The notes under the pieces were generated by a model that searched no databases, was not told where the DNA came from, and saw nothing but the letters and a program-made list of their open reading frames with translations. A DNA stretch of 45,093 nucleotides. It comes from Poronia punctata (taxonomy: Eukaryota; Ascomycota; Sordariomycetes; Xylariales; Xylariaceae). Below are positions 33,896-45,093 of the stretch, piece by piece; the stretch's first letter is position 1, and each line of letters starts with the position of its first letter. Location: NCBI GenBank assembly GCA_022579005.1, contig MU401719.1:1-45093 (forward strand), read 5' to 3'. The position numbers were made by a program, and so were the translations under genes.

Positions 33896-35281
33896 CTAAC
33901 CTAGCCCGGTATCTAGGTTGGAAAGTGAGAGGCTCAGGAATTCATGTTTGTTCCTCCATGTTTGCTGGCTGGCGAGATACTGCTCCTGTTCCTGAACTGT
34001 GGCATCCGGGGGAGGAGGAGGGTCCGTGATTTTGGTAATTAGATAGGCCGTTGACGCTTCGGCTATCCCGTATATCAACACTCCGAGCAACGGAACTCGC
34101 AGGAGCACGTAGAATCCGATGCCGAAGCCGAATAGGAGGCCTTCACGGCTACGGAACCAGTTTCTCTTTTGCACTTGGCTGAAGTGTAAGCGTCGGAAGT
34201 ATGGCTCGAGGAGTTCACGCATCAGGCTCCGAGATGCAAAATAGGTCTGCAAGAAAATTACAAGGTATCGTTTCGGAAGAAAAATACCAGTGCTGAAGAT
34301 GACGGCTGCCGGACCTAGACCGACGGCTTTGTGAAAGGTATAGAAACTAGCAGCGGGGAGAACCAACTTGCCGGCGTACGGGACGTAAGACAAGCCAAAG
34401 ATGGCTAGCGAGGTGAGAGCCTTCCGGGCAAATCGCCAAGCGCACAAGCTAACACCCTTGCGAGAGCTTTTTACATGCCTGGCGCCACCATCCTGCCTGT
34501 ATCCACGAAGACTGGGGTAGTACATGTCCCGAAGGCTACCAGGATCCTGATCCTTGTGCTTCGAGGCGTAAGTCAAATCGACCCATCGAAGGGAGTCCAT
34601 GAACCTGTAAGCGACCGGAATGTGAGCGACCAGTACCACGGGTGAGTAAACGAAGCGCAGTTGTTTTAAGCCAGGCCGATACCTACATATCATCTAAGGT
34701 TGGCGTGAGATATTGCATCAAAGTCATGAAAAACAGAGGAAGTTGGAGAACATGGTTGGCAACAAGGTCAAGAATATTGACGAGGGCATCATCCCAACTT
34801 GCTCGGTCAAGGCTTACGATACGGGAAAGCACGGCCACCCCTATCTTGACCCCTATGATCTGCATAATAGTCAGCCGACGTTCGCGTCGCCGAACCAGCA
34901 AACAAAGATGGAGAGAGACCGAGAGAAACGAGGCTCTTCTCTTACAGGGACGGCAATGGCTAGACGGATGACGAGTCCAGCACCGACAGCAATAGCAGCT
35001 TGTTTGTAATGGGCGTTGTTGAATATCGCAGGATTCTGCAGCGCCCTGTGAGCTGTTATTGGGTGGGTTAAACATGCTCGAGTAACCTATCCATCCCAGA
35101 GCTCCCATGACGTAGCTAAGCAGAGACCACGCAAAGAAACAGACGTACCGCCAACGAGAGTGAGTTGTGCGCCGCGTAGGACAGCGTTCGGATCGAAATG
35201 AGAAAAGTCAAAAGCCTCATTCACTTTATCCCTACCAGTGTTGACCTTGGCATAGGCATCTGGTCGACTCGGCTGGGCCAT
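33896..35281 (-). CDS. Multi-pass membrane protein of a conserved fungal family (UsgS-like)
   Basis: Four exons: 35281-35149, 35052-34946, 34859-34687 and 34604-33896; introns are 96, 86 and 82 bp (donors GTACGT, GTAAGA, GTAGGT). The product is 373 aa. It begins MAQPSRPDAYAKVN, followed by a conserved block around FDPNAVLRGAQLTLVGAHRA joined across intron 1. Hydrophobic segments lie at about 63-90, 108-133, 196-248 (two) and 293-328. SLRWVDLTYASKHKDQDP and LRDMYYPSL form a second conserved block. I associate the pattern with the fungal transmembrane protein named UsgS, related to yeast outer-spore-wall/lipid-droplet membrane proteins; that name is from memory and tentative. No catalytic motif is seen. 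The start at 35281 is the only ATG in frame with good context. Confidence 0.8.
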
Positions 35282-35543
35282 GATGATCTCAGAAAAACGG
35301 AGCGACAGACACGACAACGGACCGAGTTTGCTGCTGAAGATTTGGCGCTATAATAAAGAGTAGTGATTAACCAGAACAAGTCCGAAGCCTTTTAGGAACA
35401 AACCGCACTTTGAGATACGGTACCTACATATAGTAGGTTGCTAATCGTAATATAGGTTGCTAGCTGTAGGTATATTACTACGTGGTGGGTTGTCTAAAAA
35501 AGGGCACCTGGTCAGGTGTTGTATACCTACCATAGCGGGAGAA
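35282..35543. other. Promoter side of the membrane-protein gene
   Basis: Ordinary composition up to the third AT island, with TAGGTTGCTA repeated near 35430-35465. Nothing else recognised. Confidence 0.35.
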
Positions 35544-38164
35544 TGCGTTTTTAGAGAATCTTTCTTTATTAAAAGAATCATTGCCGTAAAAAAAGCGTTG
35601 CTATTAACATGCGTTGCTTGCTAAAAGTAGCTAGAAGTAAACTATCTTTTAATAACCTAAGGCGTATTATATAAGATATTAAAACTTTAATATATTTTAA
35701 TTAGTTTAATAAAGTAGTTTAATTACCTATTTTGTTAAAGGCTTTATAGGTTTAACCCCTTATAAAGCTTTTAATAAAGTAAAATAAACCTTTTAGTTTT
35801 TTTATTAGTTTAAACTTACCCTTTAAATTTTAACTAATTAAGGTTTAAAATGTTAGTAATATATTAAAAGTAATAGCTTATAAAAAAACTAGAATTAATA
35901 TAATACTTATATAGTAAAAAAGATATAGTTAAAGTAAAAACTATTATAAAAAAAAGGTCTTTTTTATTTATTTAGTATAAAAAACTTATAATAAAAAGGC
36001 TAATTTTTTAATATATAAAAGAATATAATTATATATTTCTTAGCTATGTTGCTAAGGTTTAATAATTAAAAGTTTTATTTACTTATTATTATTATTAAAG
36101 TATAATAAATATAATAACTTAGCTATTATAATATTAAATTTAAAAGTCACTTTAATATTTTTAAAACAATTTTATGCTTAAAAAAGAGTTTAAATTATAA
36201 GCTATTACCTTTAAACTTTAAAAATATATAAACTTTAAAAATAAATGATTATAGTTAAAAAAGCTAATAAAGCTTAATTTAAGTAAATATAATAAAAGAC
36301 TTACTATATTAATTATATAAAAAACTTATAAAAGGTTTAATAAAGCTAAAAAATACTTTTATTATAAAAAAAACTTATTAATATAAATAACTAAGTAATA
36401 AAGTACTAAAAGCTTATAATAAACTTAAAAGAAAACTTATTTTATAAAGTAAAAAAAGATAAAGTAAAAATAAAAATTTCTTTTTTTATATTTTTACCAA
36501 AAATAAATAAAACCTTATAGCTTAAATAAAAAAACAGGTTTAAAGTCTTATTAATTTATTTATATAAAATATAACAAAAACCTTAATATTTAATATACTA
36601 ACTTTTAAAAAGTTAAAAAGCTAATAAGCAAAGTTATAAAAAGAAGTATTTATTTTAACTTTATATAATTTATTAAATAATGTTTAAAAGAAACTATAAA
36701 AAAGCTGAAAACATTTATTACTAAATAAAAACACTATATTTTTAAGCTTAAAAAGCATAAAATTAACAATATAATTAACTTAGCTAAACTATTTTTAAGC
36801 TTATATAAGCTTTAAAAAATAAATATAAACTTTAGTTTAATACCTTTAAATATATATATAAAGCATTTTTTAAAAATAAAATATCAAATTATATAAAACT
36901 AGCTACTAATTTTAAAAACGTAGTATATAATAAAAAACTAAAAGAAAACTAAAAATAATAAAAGGGTTATTTATAGCTTTTAATAAAGAAAGTATAATTA
37001 ATAAAGCATAAAGTTTAGTAGAAAAAACTTTTATATTATTTTTAACAAGTAAAGAAAAAAGTTATAAAGTTTAAAGTAAATTATTAACTTTTAAGTATAG
37101 TAAAGGCTTTAGTTGCTATAGTAACACTATATTAACTAAAAAACCTTTAAAAAAACTTTTAATATTAAAAAGATTTATTTTATATATAAAAACTTTTATA
37201 ACTTGCTTAAATACTAGTATATTGTTTTAAAAAAGCCTAATAAAAGATTTATAGCAAATATATAAGTTATAAACTAGTTAAAACAAAAATAAATAATAAC
37301 TTTAAACTAAAAAAGAAAATTAAAGCTTATAAAGCTATAAAAGCTAATATAAAAAAGTTAAAATTATTAAAAAACCTATAAATAGCAAAGAAAAGTAATT
37401 AAAATAAGTTTTTATTTTAATAATATTAAAAAAATATCCTTTTTAAAACACCTTGCTATTTTTAACTTAAAATTTACTTTTTATAAATTGTAAAAAATAA
37501 GCTAAGTTAACTTTTTTATTTACTTTTTAAACTAAAATATATTTTTATTTAGTTTTAAAAGCATTAATTTAAAAGTAAATGGTTTATAGTTTATAATAAT
37601 AAAAAGCAGCATATTAATTAAAGCGTTTTTAAACTTATTTATAACTTATTATTATTTACTTTTTTATAAAAAGGGTTTATTTTTTATAGTAGCTTTATTA
37701 AAAGTATATAAACTTAAAAGTAGGTTTTAATTAAAATTTTATAATAAATATTTCTTTTTTTAAAAAGCGTTAATATTTTATAATATTCTTATATATAAGC
37801 TACTTTTTAATTTTAATGATTTAAGCTTTAATAAAAGGTTTTAAATATATTATATATATAAAATAAATAATCTTTATAAATTATTAGCATTAATAACTTT
37901 TTATAGCAATTAAAGCAAAGTTAGCTAGTTATAAAGTAAAAACTATTATATTACTTTTATATTATTATAATATAATATAAACTGTTTAGTTTTTATATTA
38001 TTAAAAATGTATATATTTTTAAAGTGTAATATAAAATAAACTTATATAATAACTAATAAAAACTAAGCAATAAAGTTTTATAACTTTAAAAAAAGTTTAT
38101 TATTTATTATAAGCTAAATAAAGTATTAAACATAATTAAAGCTTAGCTGTTTTCTTAAAGCGCA
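35544..38164. repeat. Third AT-rich island, probable degraded transposon
   Basis: About 2.6 kb of A/T-dominated, ORF-free DNA between two genes. Weak inverted ends are visible: TGCGTTTTTAGAGAATC at 35544-35560 and, reverse-complemented, TGCGCTTTAAGAAAACA at 38148-38164 (13 of 17 identical by eye). No target duplication was found, so the ends are tentative. Unlike the first two islands it keeps many GA and TC dinucleotides (AAAGAA, AAAGAT, TTTCTT). A mutated mobile element is the likeliest origin; the family is unknown. Confidence 0.5.
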
Positions 38165-38814
38165 CCACCTTTAAGTATGTAGTAAGCCCAGCCAAATCCG
38201 AATAAAAAAGATGGGGCAGGCACAATTTGTACCTCTTGTTAACCTAGATAAGTCTTTTCCTACAATCTGTATCTCTGATGACCGCTCATATTGCTGTCGA
38301 CCATTCTGCTGTATATCGTCAGCCTAACTGTCACCGACTCGCCTGTCGCTTGCTCTCCACTCAACGTTATTTAGATATGTGACCCGTCGGTCCGATAGCT
38401 GTCATCTATTGCAAACCCGGTCTACGTTCCACTCTAACGCATAGCTACGATCTCGCGTGTCGTCCTACCTATGCCGACTTCTCTCTCCCTCTTGGTGCCA
38501 TTGGGCAACGCTACATATATCCTTACTGTGTCTTGCCGTTACTTTTAAGCATATGTCTGTCTCTGCTCTGCTCAAATATCAGTGCCATCACCGTTGTTGT
38601 CGCCACACCCAGTAACCGCCCCTCCCCCTTTTGCCTTCACTTGCTGCATATGTAGTACTACCTTCAATTACGCAATATTATCCCGCCGCAATCAAACGAC
38701 GACACTTGCCGCTCCCCCGGATTATTGGTGCTAAACTGCGCTTTATGATATTTCGAAACTCTCGACTGCCGCCTTACCTTTCGGACAACCACCAGTGGTG
38801 GTCTTACGGTTAGA
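38165..38814 (+). promoter_or_regulatory. Upstream region and leader of wc-1
   Basis: About 650 bp of C/T-rich sequence between the AT island and the wc-1 start. CT-rich pyrimidine stretches dominate 38460-38640, typical of fungal promoters and 5' UTRs. No TATA box or clear uORF-type signal is assigned; a 60-codon ORF at 38631-38813 precedes the start in another frame and may be chance. Confidence 0.4.
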
Positions 38815-41800
38815 ATGGACAATTTCTTTGGCGGCCAGCTCTCTCAGGAAGAGCTGCTGCGTCGCCGTCATTCCCGCCAACGTAGTCAAAGGCAGCAGCA
38901 GCATCGTCAACTGCAGCACCATCAGCAGCACCACCAACAAGCCCAGCCCCAGTATCAACATCAGCATCAGCATCAGCATCAGCATCAGCCCCAACACCAG
39001 CACCAGCAACAGCACCAGCAACAGCACCAACACCGGCATCAGCCACAAGAACATCTACATTCAATGAGTGCAGAGTCCCTACACCAACAGGAACAACAGG
39101 AACAGGAATCCCGGCAGTATATTCCGGTGGGCGGTATCAATGCCGCCAACTTGGAAACGGCTATGACTGGCGTCGACTCCCTCGATGAGATGGTCCAGAA
39201 CAACTCGGCCGAGCTTCGGCGACGAAGTCTACCTCAGCACCGATTTACCTCTCATATTCCACAATCGGACACAACTCGTAGGGTATCTATGTTGGAATTC
39301 GGCAACACCGACACAACCTATCGTGATTACCGCTACGGCGCCGGGTCGGGTTCGGCCGATCCCATGCACACCGCTTTCCCCTCATTGGGCGTTGATATGT
39401 CCATGCCGGAGAATACGGCCGCTTTCACCTCCCAAGCTATGCTCCCCGACGATTTCGCGACTCTCTCGCCGGACATGATGGGAAATATGATTGCTCTTTC
39501 CAATATGAACATGGGCCAGATGGCTGCCGGCCCGTCCGCGCCCATGTTCCCCTCTTCATCTATGTCTAATGCTTTCCATTCGGTAGAGGGATTACCTCCT
39601 GTCTTTAACATGGCCCTGCACGACGAGAGTGAAGCTATGGGCCGATCTCCCCACGATGATGACCCCGGAGTAGTGAGCACCAGCGACGGAGCAATGACGA
39701 GTATGCCACCCCGATTCTCTAGTTCGGGCCAGGGACTGCCACAGGTCAACATGACAATGGATGAGATGAACAACTATGCGGCTAGTATTTCACCACAGAC
39801 TTCGGCGCAAGGGCCTCAGGCAAATCTCATACCGTCATCGACTTCCCCATACCAGCAGATGCAGCCAAACACGACCGGGGGTGAAGACCAGGCCATCTCG
39901 CATATTTCCCAGCAACAGGCAATGCCAACGTCGACGATCGTGGGGCCTCGACCTCCCCCAGACAAGACGGTCTATTCGCAGAGTGGCTTCGATATGTTGA
40001 GGGCGCTCTTCCTTGTAGCTACAAGGAAGAACCCCCAAGTCAACTTAGGCGCCGTTGATATGTCCTGTGCGTTTGTTGTCTGTGATGTAACTATGAATGA
40101 CTGCCCCATCATATACGTCTCTGATAATTTTCAAAATCTTACTGGGTACCACAGAGCTGAGATTGTGGGAAAGAACTGCCGATTTCTGCAGGCTCCTGAT
40201 GGCCTAGTAGAGGCGGGAACGAAGAGAGAGTTCGTTGATAATGGTGCAGTCTACAACCTCAAGGTCAAGATAGCGGAGTGCAAGGAGGTCCAACAGAGCC
40301 TGATCAACTATCGAAAGGGTGGCAAGCCTTTTTTGAACCTGCTGACAATGATCCCGATCCCGTGGGGCGATGACAGGGACGAGATCAAGTATATCATCGG
40401 CTTTCAGATCGACCTAGTCGAATGTCCAGATGCCATTGCCGCCTCTCACGGACCCGGTGCGATGAAGGTCAATTACAAGCAGACCGAACTTGGCCAGTAC
40501 ATATGGACACCGCCGGCCTCCCGTCAATGGGAGCCCGAAAACGGCCAGACACTGGGAGTTGACGATGTGTCCTCCCTGCTGCAGCAGTACAATCCCAAAG
40601 GTGCCGTATCAGACTGGCATAAACAGTCGTGGGACAAGATGCTCTTAGAAAACGCCGATGATGTGGTTCATGTGTTGTCTCTCAAAGGTCTTTTTCTCTA
40701 CCTTTCGCCTTCTTGTAAACGCGTGCTGGAGTATGATGCTACCGAACTCGTCGGCAATTCGATATCGTCCATCTGCCATCCGTCTGACATTGTACCCCTG
40801 ACGAGAGAACTCAAAGATACGACGTCGGGAAACACGGTTAATATCGTTTTCCGTATACGCAGAAAGCACGGTGGCTATACCTGGTTCGAGAGCCACGGGT
40901 CTTTGTTCCTGGAACAAGGCAAGGGTCGGAAATGCATCATCTTGATAGGACGCAGGCGGCCCGTTTTCTCCCTCAGCCGACGGGAGCTCGAATCGAAAGG
41001 AGGGATCGGAGATGGCGAGCTTTGGACGAAGCTTTCGACCTCCGGCATGTTCCTCTTTGTTTCGGCCAATGTCCGGTCATTATTAGATCTACAGCCCGAG
41101 AATCTAGTGGGGACTAGCATACAGGAGTTGATGCGAAAAGAGTCGCGTCCCGAGTTTGGACGGTCCATTGAAAAGGCTCGCAAGGGACAGACGGTGACGT
41201 GTAAACATGAAGTGCAGAACAGGCGTGGCCAGGTTCTCCAGGCTCAGACCGTCTTGTATCCGGGCGACACGTCCGACAGACACAAACCAACATTCCTACT
41301 AGCTCAGACGAAGCTACTCAAAGCATCCTCTCGCGCTACGGCGGCGAGCGCGACGAACGCAGCGATGACCGGCAGACCGGGTACGACCACGACGCAGACG
41401 CTAAATGACTCGAGGAGTGTGGTAAATTACAGCTTGGTACACTCGGGACAACCAGTTGAGGAACCGTATCCCGGCACGCATACTACGAACAGTAGAAGCC
41501 TGGTCGGCCCGTTGAATCAGGATCAGACACTTACGTCCGACGATAATATATTCGATGAGCTCAAAACAACACGCTGCACAAGCTGGCAGTACGAACTCCG
41601 GCAGATGGAGAAAGTGAACCGTGTACTGGCGGAAGAGCTCCACGGGCTTTTATCAAACAAGAAGAAACGTAAACGACGAAAGGGGGTTGGCAACGTGATT
41701 CGGGATTGTGCCAATTGCCATACTCGCAATACGCCCGAGTGGCGGCGTGGCCCCAGCGGTCAGCGAGATCTATGTAACAGCTGCGGCCTCAGATGGGCAA

Positions 41801-42221
41801 AGCAGGTAAGTAGCTCTCGGTTGTCTTTCTGCGCGTCGTCTTTGTCCCTCATAGCCCAGCAACGCAACAGTGAGCGCTGACTGTCATACTCTTGTCATAG
41901 ACTGGCAGAGTATCCCCACGGAACTCGTCTCGCGGTGGTGGCGATGTGGCGAGCAGTAAGAAATCCACTTCCCCTGTTCATGCGTCACCGCTCCAACGCG
42001 AGGTTTCGACTGCCAGTATAAGGAACCGCCCTTCCCAAGAGGCAGACCAATCTCTCAACCGATCCTCCACCAGTATTAATATGGCGACGACGGGGAATCC
42101 CGGGGCCACTCCTACTGGCCCCAAGACCCTGTCAATGCCGCCCCCCTCTCAGCCACTGCTATCCGGTGGTGCCAGCAGCAGTGAGATGACTGCCATTCAA
42201 GAAGAACGCGACACGAATTAA
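38815..42221 (+). CDS. wc-1: White collar 1 blue-light receptor and GATA transcription factor
   Basis: Two exons: 38815-41805 and 41901-42221, with a 95-bp intron (GTAAGT...CATAG). The product is 1103 aa, close to Neurospora WC-1. Residues 20-95 are a Gln/His-rich run. The LOV domain at about 395-537 has GKNCRFLQ with the flavin-reactive cysteine at 455, plus NFQNLTGY and the end IIGFQIDLVE. Two further PAS domains follow at about 605-715 and 735-835. A basic nuclear signal KKKRKRRKG (949-957) precedes a GATA zinc finger CANCHTRNTPEWRRG...CNSCG (Cys965, 968, 987, 990; CX2CX18CX2C). Known role: with WC-2 it senses blue light, binds light-response elements and drives the circadian and photomorphogenic programmes in the nucleus. 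Reading through the intron gives an alternative end at 41880, less likely. It is convergent with OTU1. Confidence 0.97.
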
Positions 42222-43260
42222 GTGAGATGAATAATGAGCTGGCGCGTTCCCATGTGCTACGGGATACCCCTTTCTCCCCTGGCTTTGTCGGAGCGATAAA
42301 TTTGTCGAGTATTCTCGCTAAACGCCAGTTCCGAAACTTCTTGACTGTTCCAGCGGTATTTTGATTTTGATCGCGTGATATGACCACCAACTGCGATAGA
42401 AAGTATGGGCAATGTGGTTTCTATATATTTATTTTCCGTCTCTGCTCCCGTTCTGGTTTGATTTGCATTTTTACTGGTGCGTTTGGAGAAGGTGGGGTAG
42501 GATATGGAAATGACAATGGGAATGGAAGGGAAAGGGGATCGGCAGTTACATATCATATCCAGTGTGCAGTGGTTTTCGATCTCGACTTCAACTTTACAAT
42601 ACTTGCTGATAGGTATGTCATGACGAACCAGAAATCCTCATCAGCCTTTATGACTCGGCCGAAGGCGGAACGACAGCCAAAACCTGGTCATGAATTCTGG
42701 CAACAACGCAGGAGGCAACCGATCGCTTCATTTGGATGGAACATCTACACGCCCGTATAAAGTTATTTAGATATTTTCCTTGCCTCGGTTCACATATATT
42801 GCGGATAGCTGAAATAGTTGATGAAATGTCGCGCGATTCCAAGCCACACCATACTGCCCTTGGTATAGTTAAGCAAAAGTATTTATCAGGTCATATTAAC
42901 TACTTTACCGAGCGAAGGCACATAGTGACCAAGAAGCTCTTCCGCAAATATCATTTTTCTCTTTTGCTTTTCCCTTTTACATTCCATTATATATTGGAAG
43001 GGGCTGCTACTCATGGGGGGCCACACAAAATACTTCAGTGGGCCCACGGTTTTGATGAACATAAATATCTGTCAGAATCATATAGAAATATTGTCTTACT
43101 TAATAAACCTATCGACCGGCTACTGCCTGACAATTGCCTGTGTCACGTGTGATACAAAAGCCACGCCCCACGTCGTATGTCTTGCTGCATTTACATGCTA
43201 ACCTTCCACACAGGGACACAGTACGGGGCTTCTCCTTCCTTCTTTCACATGTGGGACTAG
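42222..43260. other. Convergent intergenic region, no gene seen
   Basis: About 1 kb between the 3' ends of wc-1 (+) and OTU1 (-). Open frames of 126 and 138 codons on + (42380-42760, 42736-43152) lack family likeness and have ordinary non-coding composition, so they are treated as chance frames in 3' UTR DNA. Confidence 0.45.
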
Positions 43261-44516
43261 TTAAACCGTCGTGTCGGCAACCTCTGTAACGCCGGAATGG
43301 CCAGTTTGGCGCGCACTGTCGGGAAGTGAGGGGTGAGGGTTAGTCTACGTATGAAGACGGGCACAGTCAAGCCAAACAGCACCCACGTCTGGGTAAAGGG
43401 GTTGGACATACTGGTGCGTTATAGCTTTTTCGCCTTGGAGCAGCTCATGGCATTCATTACATAGAACGATGAAGTCGCTGACGCTGGTGTAATAGTGCCG
43501 GTCGTGAAGAATCTGGCAGATGTCCCGAGCGCGGTGGATAATACGTTCGTTGCAAGCGGTCTCCCAGCGTGTCACGTCAAACTCGACCAAATTCATCGCT
43601 CCCTCGGTAGCTGCTTCGGCAACGCGGTCGTACTGGGACAGAATCAGTAGCCGGTCCTGTTGTCAAGGTCTGTCGAGTGAGCTTGGCAGTCGGCCAAGTT
43701 GCGAGTCACTCACATGCACGCCCGAGTAAATTACCACAACAAACTGTTCGTAGTTTTTCTGCTCACCGAACTGGTATGCCTTGCCGGTCTTCACGTCTAT
43801 GCTGTAAATCTCAAGAGCGAAGAGCTCAGATAAGATGCTGAGCTCGATCGCACCGCCCCACATACCGTCGAGCAGGCGAGCGCAGTACAGGTTAGGCGTG
43901 CTACCTAAGAAGTTCGCGTCGTATTTAATTGGGTTTCTGCGGATGGTGTCAACTACAAGTCGACGGAGTGCGGCCGGTGTCCATTCAGGGGTAGCAGATG
44001 CGCCGAGAGGGGCTATTCCGCCCAGAGCACCTCCGACGGCCGTAAACATGCAATCACCGTCGTCAGGCATCACTCGAAGGACTACAAAGTGGCTGGAGTC
44101 AGCTAAGCAGAGGGCACAGCCACGTTCGGGCTGCTCAGACGGCGGTGACGGGGCCGAGAACGGCCCCACGTACCTAGAGTGGTGTGGGATTCGGGCATGT
44201 CCACCTTGACGTCCTCTCCAGAACCATATGAAAGGTTCGCGGCCAGTTGTGCATCCACGGCTACAGTTTTCGAACCGGCAACAGGGGCTCCGCCTTCTAG
44301 AGGCACTACCGTGAGACTCTCACGTTGTAGCCCGAGAGAGCGGATCGGGAGATTTGCTTGGTGGGCCGCGAGAGTCTGCAACGGCCATCCGAACTTAACT
44401 GATATGGCTCCGAGACCGATCTGGGCCTCAAGGGCGACTATGAGCTCGGCAACGGTGACATCATCGCTTACACCGACAGACCCGGTTCCAGACGGACCTC
44501 GGTAGCGGATCTTCAT
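43261..44516 (-). CDS. OTU1: Ubiquitin thioesterase OTU1 (Yod1 orthologue)
   Basis: Four exons: 44516-44174, 44081-43714, 43656-43412 and 43315-43261; introns are 92, 57 and 96 bp. The product is 336 aa (family about 300-350). An N-terminal UBX-like domain (1-72; MKIRYRG, LGLQRESLTVVP) is followed by the OTU domain (115-240) with MPDDGDCMFTAV (Asp122, Cys125), WGGAIELSILS and VIYSGVH (His237). A C-terminal C2H2 finger uses Cys303, Cys306, His319 and His325. The last exon supplies HARQTGH and is reached through a GTATGT donor, GACTAACC branch and GACAG acceptor. Without that intron the frame runs to 43345 and loses the second histidine. Known role: removes ubiquitin chains from substrates of the Cdc48/p97 machinery in ER-associated degradation. 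The longer upstream frame has no ATG before 44516. Confidence 0.92.
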
Positions 44517-44998
44517 CTCGGAACCTATTGACCCAGGCGGGTGCCCGAGGGAATATAGAGTCGTCCGGTGCTTCGCTTTGGCTCTAACGTACAAGCCAAT
44601 GGGCCTATCCAAGGATCAAATTCCCAAAGCCGATAACAATAGCTATCGGAGGGGCTACAGGAAAGACGTGAATAAATAATAGTTAGGGGGCCGTTAGTCT
44701 CGTTGCCCTTGCTCGAGTAAGAGACTGGGGAGACGGCTTGTGGGCTCAAGAGAGGCGCCTGGTCAAAAAAGAAACAGCTCTTCTATTGCAACAACAGGTG
44801 ACGTGCTAACGGCTTGGTGGTAATAAATCCAGAAATCATGACCAAACGTTGTTAAGGTCACAACACTAGGTGACGTCGCAAGTAGCGAAGCACAACAGGG
44901 ACTTAGGACGTGATATAGATATATAATTGCAATTTTTAGTAAAATTAAACTATATTAAATACTTATAATACTAATAATACTAATACTAATACTAATAC
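44517..44998. other. Upstream of OTU1, grading into AT-rich DNA
   Basis: OTU1 promoter side. GGTGACGT and TGACGT words occur near 44800 and 44870 (TGACGT is a bZIP-type core). From about 44920 the composition turns AT-rich and ends in TAATAC hexamer repeats (44969-44998). No gene recognised. Confidence 0.4.

Positions 44999-45093
<95 letters not shown>
44999..45093 (+). repeat. (TAA)n microsatellite
   Basis: An uninterrupted run of about 32 TAA units reaching the right edge, so its full length is unknown. It follows a short TAATAC/TAC-variant block from which it may have expanded. Confidence 0.95.

Noticed and set aside
11700..35543. Starship-type giant element or secondary-metabolite cluster
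   Set aside because: No tyrosine recombinase captain, polyketide synthase, peptide synthetase or terpene synthase is visible; the genes are mostly conserved housekeeping types.
38743..39054. Leu/Val/Met-rich and Ala/Asp-rich ORFs opposite the wc-1 start
   Set aside because: Antisense translations of the CAGCAT repeat encoding Gln/His.
42380..43152. 126- and 138-codon ORFs on + between wc-1 and OTU1
   Set aside because: No family likeness, AT-leaning non-coding composition, and located where the 3' UTRs of two convergent genes are expected.
1..45093. CRISPR arrays, tRNA or rRNA genes
   Set aside because: No regularly spaced repeats, and no cloverleaf with conserved T-arm or rRNA-like segment was recognised by eye; a dedicated tRNA scan was not possible.

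Overview
The window is nuclear DNA of a filamentous ascomycete (Pezizomycotina; gene content and intron style fit Sordariomycetes, but I cannot name a genus). Introns are mostly 57-115 bp with GTRNGT-like donors, CTRAC branch sites and YAG acceptors. The set contains a white-collar photoreceptor, an RSC1/2 subunit, LCB1, OTU1 and a fungal formamidase. Moderate-GC gene tracts alternate abruptly with extremely AT-rich, ORF-free islands, the pattern left by repeat-induced point mutation (RIP) of transposons.

Layout. 1-11.7 kb is an AT island. I resolve in it an outer terminal-inverted-repeat element (1575-11697, flanked by TA) with an LTR retrotransposon nested inside (4382-10828; LTRs of 297/298 bp; 5-bp target duplication CTAGC). 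11.7-16.38 kb is a small gene island with an 88-aa secreted eight-cysteine protein, a spliced 113-aa unknown protein and a 404-aa secreted alpha/beta hydrolase. 16379-20711 is a second dead TIR element (about 148-bp TIRs starting CAGT, flanked by TA). 20.7-35.5 kb carries a GH17 cell-wall glucanase, LCB1, an RSC1/2-like chromatin remodeller subunit divergent from LCB1, a nine-exon formamidase and a multi-pass membrane protein. 35.54-38.16 kb is a third AT island with a visibly different residual dinucleotide pattern. 38.2-43.3 kb holds wc-1 (blue-light receptor/GATA factor), convergent with OTU1 (deubiquitinase). The window ends in a (TAA)n microsatellite.

Most conserved genes here are split by introns, so single reading frames misrepresent them. 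I rebuilt exon structures by hand. Every model is in frame across all junctions; models for known families are also supported by family motifs. There is no operon logic: genes are individually promoted housekeeping, cell-wall, chromatin, nitrogen-release (formamide/amide), sphingolipid and light-sensing functions. The secreted-protein pair between two dead transposons is typical of accessory compartments. The most unusual signals are the island mutation signature (loss of TpC/GpA as well as CpA), its absence from the third island, and the nested insertion structure.
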